Shown in pieces: positions 44,364 through 57,544 of a stretch of 64,000 nt of DNA. Position 1 is the first letter of the stretch. Every line of letters starts with the position of its first letter. The position numbers and the translations under genes were made by a program. The notes beneath the pieces were generated by a model, which ran no database searches, was not told where the DNA came from, and worked only from the letters and a program-made list of their open reading frames with translations. This stretch comes from Terfezia claveryi (taxonomy: Eukaryota > Ascomycota > Pezizomycetes > Pezizales > Pezizaceae). Where the stretch lies: positions 53,146 to 117,145 of the forward strand of contig WHUX01000169.1 in the NCBI GenBank assembly GCA_015179025.1, read 5' to 3'.

Positions 44364-47300
44364 TCCAAGATCCTAGTCCTACATCACTAGCATCACAGAC
44401 TAAATATTTGGGTTCAGTAGATTCATTATTCCAGGGTTTTAAAACATGTGGGGAATTCACGAGTTCCTTGAGTTTTTCAAACGCTGCGTTATGAGTATCT
44501 GTCCATTCCCATTTCTTTGTTTCTCCTTGCAGTTCTGACAGGGTGCTTGCATACGATGCCAAGTCAGGAATAAATCTGCTGAGTTAATTAACTATTCTAA
44601 GGAATCCTCTAAGATCCTTTTTTCTTGTAGGAGTCGGAAATGTTAATATAGTAGTCCTCTTCTTCGGGTCTACATGTAATCCATCTGATGTCAAAACGTG
44701 TCCTAAGATTTCCAATCTTGGAGTAAAGAACTGGCATTTGCTTTCTTTGAGATAGAATTTCTCATCCTGTAGACATTGAAGTACTTTCTTCAATAATTCT
44801 ACATGTTCTTCATACGTTTTAGAGAATATAATAATATCATCAATATAGATGATTAAATTTTTATAGACCATGTCCTTAAAAATTTCATGCATAACGCGAA
44901 CCATGGTAGCTGGTGCGTTACGATCCCCTTATTGTATAACTCTACTTCTGAAATATCCCATGTAACATAAAAAAGTAGAGTGTTGCTCAGATTCTTCATC
45001 GTTCCTGATATTAAAAAATCCGTCGGCTAAGTCGACCTTAGTCCAAATGGGATTCTCCGCTACTAGTTCAATTGCTTCATTAATATCTAGCAATGGGGTG
45101 TGGTCTGGTTCTACGGCTAAATTGCGGTCTCGACAGTCATTTACATGTTGGGCTTCTTCCAGTTTATCTCATTTAGGAATAGTAAACATGACTACAGCAT
45201 TTGTGTCATTTTCTACTCTATATATGCGACCTGATCCTTCTTCTTCGACTAATTTGTCATGGATTTGTTGTCTAAATCGATGTCCTGAGGGTCGCCATTT
45301 TGGTATCCAAGTAGCTCCTGCCTTTGGTTTGATAGAGTGATTAATTTTCTTAATGGAGGTAATTCCCGTGGAATTGTCTGGGAAATAATAAGGGAAACTC
45401 CGTTACAGGGTTGAATGTTTCTGTACCATAGAAACAGCTGTCACGAGTTCTCTTTCTAAATCGGTTTTGTCTGCGTCACTAATATTTTCCCAATTATCCG
45501 GTTCACTATAATCTGTGACTGATTCACAGCTGACCTGTGTATACGCTGATCTAATACCATTCGCCATGGTTCTAGATCCCTTCCATACACTTAGCTGGAA
45601 TCGTGGAATGTTTTCCGGTTAGATAGTAACTGGTTCCTGATGGGCAGGAATTATTGCTCGCACTTTGCTGAGAGCAGGTTCTCCTAGTATCATGTCCCAT
45701 CCGGTCAAATGAGCTACATAGAACGTTCGTTCTTCTACATAACCTATCCAATCAAGTTTGATAGTACAAGCTTTGTCTATCATTTCTTTGAGCCTTTAAT
45801 TGCAGTACTAATGATTTCTTCTCGATACTTCTAGTCGGTATTTTGTACAGGTATACGAATTGAGAATTGACTAAGTCTCCTCCCTTCATTTGGAGATCAA
45901 TTAAAGCTAGTGCGGGGTGTTTGTTAGCTTAACGAATACCTTGCTAAAATCTGGTACCTGTCTTGACAAGGGTCGTTCCTTGATTTTATCCTTGTTGTTT
46001 TTATCCTTGGTGGCTATCGGCATAGCTAAATCTTGTGCGGCTGTAGCATGGGTACCTTATTTTTTCGTTTCCTACAGTCCTTGTAGGAGTGTCCAGGGTT
46101 CCAACACCATAGACATTTCTTGTCTTTAATTAATTGCATCTTCGTCTTCTGATCCAATTTTTTTGTGATGGTGTCCCAATCTGAGTCCTTCCGATTTTCT
46201 GTGTTGGGTTTGGTGTTGGGATTGCTGCTAGGATTAAATCCTTTTTTTGTCGTTGATTCTGGTCCCTGCGTGGACCGTGACTTCGATTTTCATTCCGAGG
46301 GTGTTGTCGTCGGGATGTATTTGTTGTAGATGGTGGGGCAATATCCTTCTTGGAAGCTTCATATGACTCCGCTTGATGTATGAGCTGATCATATGACCAT
46401 TCTTCTTTGATTAAAGGAATTAATATAGCTGACATGTATGGCGGCAGGTGATTAAGAAACTTTCTTCTTTTTACTTCCTGCGATATTGATTGTTTGCCAT
46501 CCTTGTCAATCAATTTGATTTGCATTTCAGTAAGCCAGTTGGCAAACTGTTTGATTCCCATGTGACGTCCGTTCTTGTATGGTGTGGCTGTCTCCATCGT
46601 TTCCACAAAATGTCCTTACTAGTAGAGGGTATCAGAAAATCCCTTAGCGCTAGTATGAACAAAGAATGTCACATTCTTTCCTTTTTCTCTTAGGAATTGA
46701 TTATAAGTAGTAGGCGCTCCTTCCATTCTGAATCCAACAATTTCCAGAGCTGAAGCGCCTTCTAAATCTATTCTTTTGAGAACAAACCAACGTTGCATTG
46801 CTGTGGCCCAAGAGTCAAAATATTGTGAGTCTTGCCATTTTTTGTCTTCTCCTCTTAATTTTTCTGGCATATCAATCTTTATTCCTTTTAAAGCATTCGT
46901 TGCTTTATGGTTACCGTTGTAACCATTCCTGTTGTAGATTCCCATTGCTGGTGTTCAACTGATTTTCCTCGTTTGGGTTTTCTTTTAAGAGTTTGACTTG
47001 CAACTGACGATCCTTATCAGAGTCCGAGCTATCATCTCGCTATCATCGGGGTCTCGTCTCCTCCTTGTGTTTTCTGCTGCTGTTGGTCTAGTCCTGTATC
47101 TAGATCATCATCGTCTTCTGGTAATTCTATATCTTCTGGTGGTTGGTCTTTGTCGTCTGGTTCTTTGGCTGACCCAGTCCTCCTTTCTGGTGTCTCAGGT
47201 GCTCGACCTTTGCCTTTCGATTGATCTTTTGGTGTTCTCAGGAACGCTCCTGGAAGTTCTTTGCTAGGATTGAAAAAATCCTCCGCGGTATGTGCTGATT

Positions 47301-47801
47301 CTTCTAGATGAGTGCCGCTCATCATGAATGCCATTATTTCTTCCAGTTATTTATTACCCAATTCGGTTTCCTTAAAAGTGTACAACAGGTTTCCTTAATT
47401 CTTTACTTAAAAATGCATTATTTCTAAGTCTTCTTCTTTGAATGGGTAAATCGTTAGCCATAAGTAGTCTTTTGCTATGGCTTCTATTAAGAGTCGAGTA
47501 TCATCAGGATGATACTGTTGGGCATGTCCCATTGAGCAGTATATTTCAAAATCTCCTCAATTGTTGGAAGATGTCTGTCCAAAATTCTTCTAGTGTGAGA
47601 GGTAAAGCATACTAAATATAGTTTGTTCCTGCTCCTCCTAGTTCTCCTATTTCTATATGATGGGCAGATTTATTTCCCCTTCTGTGTTAGGAACTATAAA
47701 TCTAGTCTTTTGGGAGTTTCTTCTACTAATTTCTTAATATCTTCGAGTAACATAGTTAACCGTCTCGACCTCTTAGTCTTCTTACTAAGTTCAGATGCCA
47801 T
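44364..47801 (-). pseudogene. Gypsy E gag, protease, RT and start of RNase H
   Basis: Starts at ATG 47801 (MASELSKK, as in C). Gag 47801-46130 with EIQL/QDSQYFDSWATAMQRW, CCHC knuckle KCLWCWNPGHSYKDC (near 46075-46115, intact here), protease LALIDLQMKGGDLVNSQF (45870-45930), RT with a readable YIDDIIIFSKTYEEH (44904-44584) and RNase H ending at DASDVGLGSW, where F begins. Fewer stops than C at shared sites but with several small indels. It restores the reading of C's mutated codons, e.g. Trp where C has TGA. Confidence 0.85.
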
Positions 47802-48620
47802 TATGTCTGATTTCGTCGTCTGTCCGCAACCAAATGCAGCTGGTTATGGATATGATCATCGAGTTACTTTTCTTCTTTGGCACCTTTCTGTGCTGATGGT
47901 GTGGTGGCTTATGATCCTTATGATCTCCATTCGATGACGGTTCTGTTGGCTCGGTGGCTCACGGGCTGGTGAGGCTGGATGTCAGGATCCTGATGTTTCT
48001 TATGGTCCTAGTTTTTCTTGTCTACTGGTCTAGAATCTAGTTCTAGTTCTTCCGGCAAGAGTGTTACATTTTCTGATTGGTGTGTTGAGGTAGACTTGGG
48101 GCGCAGAGGTATTGGTAGTCATGTCTGGGCCTAAGAAGGTTCTGATGGAAGTAATTCTTTTCTGGAGGAAATGGCTGCAGTGTAGGCAGCGAGATTTGAG
48201 CCTTGGGATTATGACGCTTGGTTGTTTAGACCAATTATTCTGGGACCTGGGAGGCCGGTTTTTCAATAGTGTACTGGATTTACAGGTACAGATGTAATGG
48301 CGGTTGCCAGGAGTGCAAGATGAGTTGTCGATCTTATTGGAAAAGTGTTGTGAACAGGGTGGGATTGTTTAATGTGGGATACCACTGCCCGTTAGAGCTC
48401 TGCTTAGCTTGCTTCTAAGTCTTTTGTTGATGTACTGCAGTTAAGAGTCTGATGTCTCGTTTATTGGATTTTTTGTTGGCTAGCTAGTTGAATAACGATA
48501 TCGATTTTATATGTGCACTGGGTGTCAAATTTATACACTTGCGTAAGTGTAATAAAAGTATCTGAAGGTTGATTAGGCCTTGGATTTAAGAGTAAAGATT
48601 AGGTAAGTAAGTTAAAAAAA
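47802..48620 (-). other. Gypsy E leader
   Basis: Noncoding, collinear with the C leader without the hAT MITE (uninterrupted site near 48085-48100). This is what fixes the MITE boundaries and TSD in C. Confidence 0.7.
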
Positions 48621-49291
48621 TGTAATAAATAGTACTAGACAGTATTCATTCAGTACCATTTATACAATCTATATCCATAGGCACGGACGTTTGTGTATTT
48701 CGGTTCTGCTAGGTAAGACCTCAGAAGTGTAGAGAGATTACTATGAGGGACGTTCCCGAAGGGAACAGTAATTAACTGGTATAATCTATCTTATATGATT
48801 TGTGCTATCTAAGCTATATGATCTTGATCTGATCGAATATAGGCTTGCTTGCTCTGAAGGCTTGCTTGTTGCTTCTTGTCTTTCTGTGGATTCCAGAGGG
48901 AATCCAGCGGCCTATTTATACTCCTCTGAGATCTGATGACTAAGGAAATAAATACAATAAAGGTGGCACACCAGAAGGTGGTGCGCTGTATAAAAGGGTC
49001 ATGTGGCCATAGTAATGAGTCACACGCCATAACGATGGTCATGTGGCCATAGTAATGAGTCACACGCTTAAACAGAGGTCACGCGGCCATAATGAGGGTG
49101 TCTTCATATGGCAAGTGCCATGGAACTTCCCATGGTAGATTCCGCATGCTATGGACGCTTATAAAGCAATAGGAGGTGGTAGAAGGCTAGTCCTTCAACC
49201 GAGAGGCTTAGTTACATAACTAGTAGTAATATAGGAAATACAAAAGTATATAATCAATTATATAAGCAATGAGATAACGTTCTCCATTACA
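48621..49291 (-). repeat. Gypsy E 5' LTR
   Basis: 671 bp, ends TCTCCATTACA next to CAAGG (49292-49296). Same motifs as the 3' LTR. Differences from the 3' LTR include several single-base deletions. Confidence 0.88.
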
Positions 49292-49296
49292 CAAGG

Positions 49297-49793
49297 AGGA
49301 TCATACACATAGGAGCACTATGTGTATAATCTGGGAAAAGGCTAGGGCAAGACAAGGCAAGGCTAGGGTAATACATATGAAGAAATACTACATATATGAC
49401 CGGGGAAGGCTGAACGAGGGACAAGGGCAAGAGCCAAGAGATATATAGAAGTAGTTGCCACATATGTCGAAAGGAGACAGCTGTTGCTGCAAAGTTGTTC
49501 ACAGGAAAAGGGGGGTGTACAGAGAAGGTATACTAGCGCAAGGGAAGCAAGGTCCTGTATTGAGTATACAAGATATTGGATAGGGATCCAACGAGAAGGT
49601 AGAGAGAGCGCACTATATATACAGGCTTCCTTCCTAGCTAGCCAAGGCTACCAGAAGAATTAAGGTTTCCCAAGACCTCTTATCTTGGAGTCGAGATAAC
49701 AAAGATATCCAACAGGAAACAATAACAATAATGAGATTCAGGCGGAATCCTACTTAACTATCAAAACTAGGCTAGGAGAGGACGTTTATGACA
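49297..49793 (-). repeat. Gypsy G 3' LTR, main part
   Basis: Continues 34935-34992 after removal of E. Ends GTTTATGACA, i.e. starts TGTCATAAACGTCC on the minus strand, followed inward by CTATCCTACCTTTAGG, an inverted decayed polypurine tract (CCTAAAGGTAGGATAG). Confidence 0.8.
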
Positions 49794-51720
49794 CTATCCT
49801 ACCTTTAGGTTTAGAGCCCCAGTAACAAAAGGCAAGGCGAAAGGTAAGGCAAAAGGCAAGGCAAAATAATAAACAGATAAAACAGGCCAGTAAAACTAAT
49901 AACCCATAACATAACCCCAATGCCGGAAGTACATACCAATAATAATCATGACAATAATGGCAATAATAATAGTGATAATAATAATAATGACAATTACAAC
50001 CCTAATAACTAATTTCCAGAATGACAAGAATATCACTGAGTGGGGTAAGGCTTTCAGGGTAATGCTAGTGGAATAGTATAACCAAGTCCTGTATGTTTTC
50101 TAGGTCCTCCACTGGTTGCTAGGTTGTCTCTTCGTCCTCCAGCCATTTGACCTTATACTGCAAACACCCATACCTCTTCCGTGAGTCTAGTACCTTCTTA
50201 ACCTCCCATTCCTCCTCACCTTTAATAACTACAGGAGGGGGTGGGTGGTCTTTCTGTTCTGGAAGAGAGTTCTCTACAGTAGGCTTGATCTCGGAGATAT
50301 AGACAACTGGGTGGTATTTGATGTCCTTGAGGAACCTCAGTTGATAGGTATGAGTGCCCACAGTATCCAACACCTCAAATGGACCTAAGAACTTATAGTC
50401 AAGTTTGCAAGATAGCTGTTCTATGTAGAAGTGCCAGTTGGAGAGCTACACCTTGTCCCCTAGCTAGTATCTGAGGGTTAGCAGCCATGATTCATTAGCA
50501 TACTTAGCTTGTCTAGCTTATACATATTCTAGCTCAGCTTTCAGGGTACGGTGGAGTTCAGCAATATCAACTATGAACTTCTTAGTTGGGGGGTGGATTT
50601 TGCAGGGGCGCCAAGGCATCCTCAAACCAGGGGTGCCAACTATAGTTAGCTAGGAAAGGCAAAGTTTTATAGGATTCTAAGAACTGGTTGTTTACAGCAA
50701 ACTCGTAGGTAGCCAGCAATGAAACCTAGTTATCCTAAAGGTAATCGATGAAGGCCTGCAGATATTGCTCTATAATAGCATTCATCCTCTCCGATTGGCT
50801 GTCTGTCTAGGTGATATACTGTAGACAAATACACTTTAACCTCCAGTAGCTGGCAGGAGGCTCTCCAAAGTCCGAGATGAATTGAAGGCCATAGTCAGAC
50901 ACAATAGATTTAGGGAGCCTATAATACTGGAACATGTTGTTAAGCTAGAGGTTGGCCAGCTCCTGCATAGAACAAGTGTCTCAATAAGGTACGACATGCC
51001 TCATCTTTATCAACCAGTCCACTACTATTAGGATGGCATTGAATCCCAAGTCTTTTGGCAATCCCATTATGAAATCCATGGTCAGGTGCAGCACAGTTGA
51101 TCAGGTATATCTAGGAGCTTCAGAGTGCCATATAGGGCATAGTAGATAGGCTTAGTATATTTGCACATATGGCAATTCTATATGTACTACTCTATATCCT
51201 TCCACTGGTTAATCCAGATATACTCTCTAGATAGAAGCTCTAGTATTTTGGCCACTCTAGGGTGACCTGCCACAAGGTATTGTAGTGTCCTTGATTAGCC
51301 TCAGCCTTAACCCTCCTCCTTCTGATATATAGAGCCGTTCACAGTAGTATAGGAGGCCTCTTAGATAGTACATATGGTCAGGGAGGTCTTAAAGTAGTAG
51401 CACTGGCTGGAATTTACTATAGTGAAATTTCCTTGGCCAGGGGTTATCCTTATCTACCTGTCTCACTAGTTGTCGAAGGTCAGCTCTCACTTCAGCCTCT
51501 CTATTAGCTTTAGCTTCAGCATTAGCCTTAGCTTTAGTATTAGTCTTAACTTCAGCATTAGCCTTAGCTTTAGCTTCCACATAAGCCTCCACATTAGCCT
51601 CAACTTTAGCAAGGACATTGGCTACTAGATCGAGGTTTTTGGACTTCAATACCACCTGATTTTGGTATTTTAGCCTTTCATCCCCCCTATTAGGGAGATC
51701 TCCTGATCTCTTAGTCAAGG
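49794..51720 (-). pseudogene. Gypsy G integrase, linker and chromodomain
   Basis: The chromodomain frame (50373-50119) reads HPVVYISEIKPTVENS, EEEWEVKKVLDSRKRYG and LQYKVKWLEDEETT, close to F. The linker frame (51718-51389) reads [18 protein letters not shown], then an AE/AK/AN-rich repeat. The integrase between them is aligned with F but full of TAG/TAA codons (e.g. near 50500, 50820, 51120). 49794-50040 is the 3' UTR with ATAATAATAA-type runs. Confidence 0.75.
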
Positions 51721-53450
51721 CGTCTGGTTTCCCCCAGCTTTCTTGGCCGGTATTTGATTTTAAAATTTAACTGAGATAAGAACTCCAACACCTGGCCTGC
51801 TGTCGGTTAAGCAGTTTAGTGGTAGTGAAATACTAGAGGTTCTTATAATCGGATAGTACCTCAATAATCCCCTTAGCTAACTTCAAGTGTAGCCTCCATT
51901 CCTCAAAAGCTTACATAATAGCTATTAGTTCTTTATCATAAATCTCATAATTGCACTCAGCGGTGAGTGTTTTTTCGAGAAGTAGGCCACAGGGTGGAGA
52001 ATGCTATTATTGTCATTCTGGGATAGGATTCTCACAGAAACATAGTTGAAGCATTAGTTTCGATAATACACTCCTAGTTAGAGTTAAAATAGGTGAGGAT
52101 CAGTGCTGAGCAGAAGGATGCCTTAAAGTTCTAGAAGGCAGATTGGGCTTCTAGATTCCAGTCGAAATGCTGGTCTTTTTTGGTTAGAGCAGTAAAGGAG
52201 GCTACAATCTTCGAATACCTTAGAATGAACTATAGGTAAAAGTTAGCGAACTTTAGGAAGGCTTGGACGTCCTTAAGATTTACTAGGATTTACCATTCCT
52301 AGGCAGTATAACCTTGGTAAGGTCCATTCTGATACTTTCTATAGTGATGATTAACTCTAGATACTTGACCTCCTGCATATATAACTCACATTTCTCTAGT
52401 TTCAGGTATAATCTGGCCTTCGCCAGCTTCTCTAGCACCTGCCTCATATGGACTTTGTATTCTACTAGAAGTCCCAGTATATGAGATATCGTCTAGGTAA
52501 GCTGTACAGAACATATCGAGGAAGTCCGCAAGATGTTATTAATGAAGTACTAGAAGGAAGTAGTGGGCATTGGTTAGGCCAAAATGCATCATATTATACT
52601 CAAAATGACTATATCATATTCTGAAGACAGTTTTCCACTCCACCCCCTTGGTGATCCATAGCAGTTGTAAGCCCTCTCAAATCCAGTTTAGTGAACCATT
52701 TGGCCTTGGAGAGCCTGGCTAATGTCTCCTGTATTAGTGGTAGGGGTCCCTGTTTTTGACCGTTATGCCGTTTAGGCTCTAGTAATCGATACACAATTAG
52801 AGAAAGCTATCCGATTTCTTCATAAAAAGTACTGGAGCACCTACTGGTGAGGAGCTGTAGTGAATGAAACTCTTGTTAAGGTTTTCTTCCAAGTACTTCT
52901 TTAAAGCTTCTAGCTCTACCTAAGATATTCTGTAAAGAGGCCTATAGGGGGAGTTTTAAACTCTATTAGTAGAATAGTATGTCATACAGTCGATGTGGTG
53001 CAAGCTTCTCCACAGCCTTCTCTAAGAACAAGTTAATGAATTCGTGTATTTGTCTAGAACTATAAACTTCTATTCCTCCTTAGACCTCATTTTATTGATT
53101 TCTAGTTTACCTCATATATAGAGAAGGTATGTGCCTTCAGCTTGTGCCTTCTAGTGAGGTAAGCAAAGGCTCTGCTCTAATAAAGCTCACATTCAGAGGT
53201 TTTAGAGGTGACAAAATAGGGGGAACAGGGAAAACAGGTGGAATAGGTGGAACAGGTGAAACAGGGAAATAGTAGTATTGAAATCCATGAGCGTGTACAG
53301 TATTTGGTTGGGTAGATTATCAGAGTGGCAAGGCATATAGCCTAGTAATAGTAGCTTCAGATTTCTACAGTATTTTTTGTAGTAGGAGCTATTGAACTAT
53401 AATTATAAGAGCTGAAGTTGACCAATATAAAGTGCATTCTGAGCCAGGGA
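51721..53450 (-). pseudogene. Gypsy G reverse transcriptase and RNase H
   Basis: The frame 52794-52609 reads KQGPLPLIQETLARLSKAKW and FTKLDLRG, the RT palm start. The rest aligns with F at 51730-52500 (RNase H, thumb) but is broken by frameshifts and stops. F supplies a cleaner copy of the 3' two thirds. Confidence 0.7.
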
Positions 53451-55043
53451 TTTTGAGGACAATTGGGTATTTTAGCTTAGTAACTAATATAGGTAGGTTT
53501 GCCTCGGAATGATCCCCGACCTAGGCAGGTACGTATGCAATATTAGTGATATCTCCAGAAGAGATAGGTCAACTATCAATGACATCCAAAATACAGGGGG
53601 TTTTGAGCTTAGATATGGGTATAGAGAATTTACTGATAAAGGCTTAGTCAATGAATACAATTCTTGAAGCTCTACAATCTATAAGTGCTGATGTATTGAC
53701 TATTCTATCATTAATTTTAAGGGAGATAGATACAACAAATACTCGCTAAACAAGCAAGATTCATTAATAGTGGAAGAAACAGAAAATACAGACAAAGACA
53801 AATAGCCTGGAGCAGGTTCCTTACTAGTGTTAGTAACTAGGCAAGGACAGGGCTTTTTCCGACTCATCAACCTTCTCGATTCAGGTATTAGAGTGTCGGC
53901 CGAGGAAATGGCATAGATGGCTACAGTGCGAGCTTTCCAGAGAGGACAGGCTGTAATAAAATAGTCCACCTTCCCATATATAATATACAGGCCTTTATTC
54001 CTACACCTGTCCATTTCTCCTGTGTTAATCAAGGCCTTCCTAGGGATAAATCCATAGAGGAGTACCTCCTGGCACTAGTAAGAAGTGTGCCAGCTTGTTG
54101 CTTATGGGGATTGGCTGCTTAGTATTCAGCTGCTGATGCTGTTGTTAAGTTGGGCAGGTGGTCGGTTGGAAGACCAGTCGGTAGCATAACCTAACCATTT
54201 GTTGCTCTATCATAGAGGCCTGGTCGATCAACTCCTCGAGGGTATTAACTGCAGGGAAGGTAACTATGGCCTGTTAGAGCTCATCACTAAGCCCCTCCTG
54301 GAATTGCTCGAACTTAGCCTGGTTGTTCCACCTTACCTCTATGGCCAGCCTGGAGAACTCTACCACATACGTGGAAAACTTTAAGTTCTACTATCACAAG
54401 GCTTGAGGGCTCAGCTAGCCATCTCCACTACATTATGATCTCTGAATACCCAATACAAGACAATAAACAAGGCTGAGACGTTGTCGAGCTTGATTTCTGT
54501 CTCGAGCACATAAGGCTGAATTTGATTAGTAGCCTTAACCTCTAGCAGAGCAAATACATAGGCTAAGCGGTGTTGTTCTGATGGAAACCTAGCCAAATCC
54601 CTGCTTAACTTCAAGTTCACCACATTTTTTCCAGGCTGGTAAACTAGCCCTATCCCCATTAAACTTGGGGGGGGTGGGGATACTTTCCATTTTGGCAGTG
54701 GTGGTTGGCATAGGGATAACTATGTTCGCCAAGCATAGCTGAGGTTTTGTACCATAGTTCATTCGGTAGCTAGGGCAAGGTTCACATGGTTGAGAACAGT
54801 CTAGAGGACCCTAATCTCTTTATTAGTAGATCTTAGTTTTTGTTCAGCCACAGCCAGGCTGTTGCCGCGTTTGGCTCCGATGGCATCCTTGACCTCAAAG
54901 ATGTCAATGATTTCTCGATAGTAGGCCATTCAACTCGTTTAAGCCTGAGGTTATGGGGAGCTTCTTTAGGTTTGAAACTTGACAGTAGATAAAGGGTTCC
55001 AGATATAACACTATATCAGTTGGTTGAGAAGATCCAATATAGT
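53451..55043 (-). pseudogene. Gypsy G gag and protease
   Basis: The protease site reads ALIDCRASRIVFID near 53650-53695 (usual DSGAS changed to DCRAS). Gag frame 54659-54411 contains GLVYQPGKNVVNLKLSRDLA and VFALLEVKATNQIQPY. 53700-54032 on the minus strand covers the Gag/protease joint (EMDRCRNKGLYIIYGKVDYF, a decayed knuckle). The upstream coil reaches 54990. Confidence 0.6.
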
Positions 55044-55594
55044 ATAGCAAGGCTCTGGGAGACAAGCTGACTGAGGGTACGCCGGGCAGTGGCAAAGGGG
55101 GATTGCATACATAGGAGTGCTACATGTGTGATCTAGGGAAAGCTAAGGGCAAGGAAGAGTAAGGCTAGGGTAACATACATGTAGGAATGCTATGTGTATG
55201 ACTGTGGAAGGCTTAGACGGAGGATAAGGGCAAGAGGCAAGAGATACGTAGAAGCGGTTGCTGTATGTATCGGAAGAAGACAGCTGTTGCTATAGAGTTG
55301 TTTATGAGATAAGGGGTATACAGAGAAGGTTATACCAGTACAGGGAAGCAAGGTCCTGTATTGGATATACAAAATGTTAGATAGGGATCCAATGAGAGGA
55401 TGGAGAGAGTGCACTATATATATAGGCTTCCTTCCTAGCTGGCTAAGGCTACTAGAAGGATTAAGGTTTCCGAGATCCCTTATCTTAGGAGTTGAGATAA
55501 CAATGATATCCAATAGAAAACAACAACAACAATAAGAGTTGGGTGGAATCCCACCTGACTGTCAAAACTAGACTAGGAGGGAATGGTTATGACA
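55044..55594 (-). repeat. Gypsy G 5' LTR
   Basis: About 550 bp, matched along its length with 34935-34992 plus 49297-49793 and, in structure, with the F LTR. Ends GGTTATGACA. Next to it on the internal side the minus strand reads TATTGGATCTTCTCAACC, a candidate PBS. Confidence 0.78.
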
Positions 55595-57100
55595 TACTAG
55601 TTAACTAGGAGGAGTATTACAGTTGTGGTTTTGGAATTTAGTACTGATAATATCTATCTCAATAAGTTTCTATCTCTATTGATAAGGGAAGGTATAGAGG
55701 TTTTGTAGTAAGCTATTGATTTGCGGAGATCATAGAAAAGGTTCGAGATTATAATATTAATGACTTATATTTTGGATAGTTGGCATAATTATTAAGCCTA
55801 TCTACCTCTATTAGATAATCTAAGACAGAACCAGTCTTCTTTAGTACTACTAGGTCATAATATACTTGATTTACCTAGTAGTGATTTCCATAATATAGTT
55901 CCATAGCTTCCTTAACCTCCTTCCAAGTATAATACTTAACCTAATTAGCCTTCTACTAATCCAATGCCTTTCTATCTATTAATAACCCAACATATGCTAG
56001 CTTTTGTCCTTATTCCAAGTGAGAATGATAAGAAAATAATCATTTATTTGAAGGATCTAGCCTTTGCAGTGTATTCAGTCTCCTTTGAATTTATTTAGGG
56101 TAGTGCTTTGCCTACTATTTGCTTATCTTCGAAGATCCTAAGTCCTACTGGTGGTGGTAGTAGTAGAGTGGAATCTCTAGGTCAATATTATCCTACTGTA
56201 GAGTAGGGTAGTAGTATGCCACCTACTACCTGCTCAAGTCTTTGTGCTTATTTGTTAGTAGATGTATAGGCTGAGAGCCTGTACTCGTTATTCTACTTTG
56301 GCAAGTCATTCTTCTATACTAGCAAACTGTCCTTCAATTCTAGTGAATTATTACTGGTATTGGTCATTATAGAAGTCAGCTTGTCCCTTAAAGTATTGAA
56401 GATTATGGTAGATTGTCTGAAATTCTTTTGTCTAAGTTATTTGTTTAGAAATGATAAGGTTCTAGATCTGTGAGAGTGTATCTTATGTATCATTCGATAG
56501 TTATACATGTTTACTAGTAGCAGTATTTGCTATGTTCTGTATATCTACTGCACTTCACTAGATAAATTCTATATATGCTGATTTGTCTGTTGTAGTTACT
56601 TTACTTGCACAAGTACAGCTTGCTTTCTACTTCTAGTTACTGAACTTGTGCCTTCATAGTAGAGAATCTAGGGTTAATAGGAGTTTGATGGTGAGCTGCT
56701 AGTTACTTACCTTTACTGGAGGGTCCTGAATTAGTATATGGAAACTACTGATAAGGCAACTGATTAAATAATAGTTCAGGAGAGCAAGAGATATCGATTC
56801 AAGTCCTATTTATTGACAGAGGGTGCTTTAATGTTTTTGGAACTACAGAATCTATAATGAAGGAGCATAATATTGCTCAATGAATGTTCAACTTGTTGTT
56901 GTACCTGAACAATACTATCATTATCAGTATCAGCCATAGGTTTATCGGAGGCTTCACTAAGTAATCTTCTTCATATTGATATATTGTAGGGAATGGTGGG
57001 TGTTGGTATCTATAAAGGTATATAGACAAGTAATGTAATATACAAGCAGGCCTGTAACTATAATTATACAAGTCAGTGAAAGAGTAGAAAGAGGTAAAGT
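55595..57100 (-). pseudogene. Gypsy H gag, N-terminal and central part
   Basis: On the minus strand, around 55790-55960, decayed Gag text is seen (KEVKEAMELYYG, DLVVLKKTGSVLDYL, DRLNNYANY), the helical capsid region of gypsy Gag. It continues into the knuckle at 34790 on the other side of G. TpA-rich and full of stops. 57100-57544 is leader without a visible gene. Confidence 0.55.
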
Positions 57101-57544
57101 GATATCTATAAGTAAAATGTAGTAGCAACTTGGGTGTAAAGTGGACTTGATAAGAGTAAAGCTATATGAGACTTAGAATACTATTTGGGTCTTATTGTAT
57201 TAACTATGTAAAAGCAGTGGGTTATATAGAAGCTTAAATCTAATAGGAAATAATTAGATCTGGATAATGCTTCCTATAATAGCTTAGTAGTATTGACATC
57301 AGGTTGTTACCTAAATAGGGAGCCACTTCTCAATTAGGAATACTGCAGTCTGATATATATTAATTAGGTAGCTTGAACTTTAACATATTGTAGTTAGGCT
57401 AACATTTAGGACCTGAACTCAAGCACAACCAATAATAATATATGAATGACAAACATAAGAATATAATAGAAATATATCAAAGAGAGTACATGTATGACAT
57501 ATATTATCAGAGGTCACATACTTCTATTATCCAATCTCTTTAAC

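Larger units (their letters stand above)
34993..49291 (-). mobile_element. Ty3/gypsy E (family 2), minus strand, inserted in the G 3' LTR, internally rearranged
   Basis: 3' LTR 34993-35670 and 5' LTR 48621-49291, with an exact CAAGG duplication (34988-34992, 49292-49296) inside the G LTR. Same family as C. Pol equivalent to C 17030-19465 (end of RNase H, the two-knuckle region, most of integrase) is missing and replaced by the PLE plus truncated gypsy F. Remaining parts: gag to RNase H 47801-44364, integrase end and chromodomain 36570-35699. Confidence 0.9.
34935..55594 (-). mobile_element. Ty3/gypsy G (family 3, chromovirus), minus strand, inserted in H
   Basis: 5' LTR about 55044-55594. 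The 3' LTR is split by E into 34935-34992 and 49297-49793. LTR start is TGTCATAA on the minus strand. Internal 49794-55043 carries gag, protease, RT, RNase H, the linker, integrase and chromodomain in the usual order, decayed by many stops. It shares the linker, integrase tail and LTR layout with F, but F is far less mutated. The target duplication in H is not resolved. Confidence 0.82.

Noticed and set aside
43526..44494. Several overlapping ORFs around the F LTR
   Set aside because: They lie in the 3' UTR and LTR on both strands and cross the F/E junction at 44363.
49297..55594. G read as a tandem partner of H sharing one LTR
   Set aside because: The LTR pieces at 34935-34992 and 49297-49793 join exactly once E and its CAAGG duplication are removed, giving a normal 3' LTR of G; H has its own short LTRs and gag continues across G.
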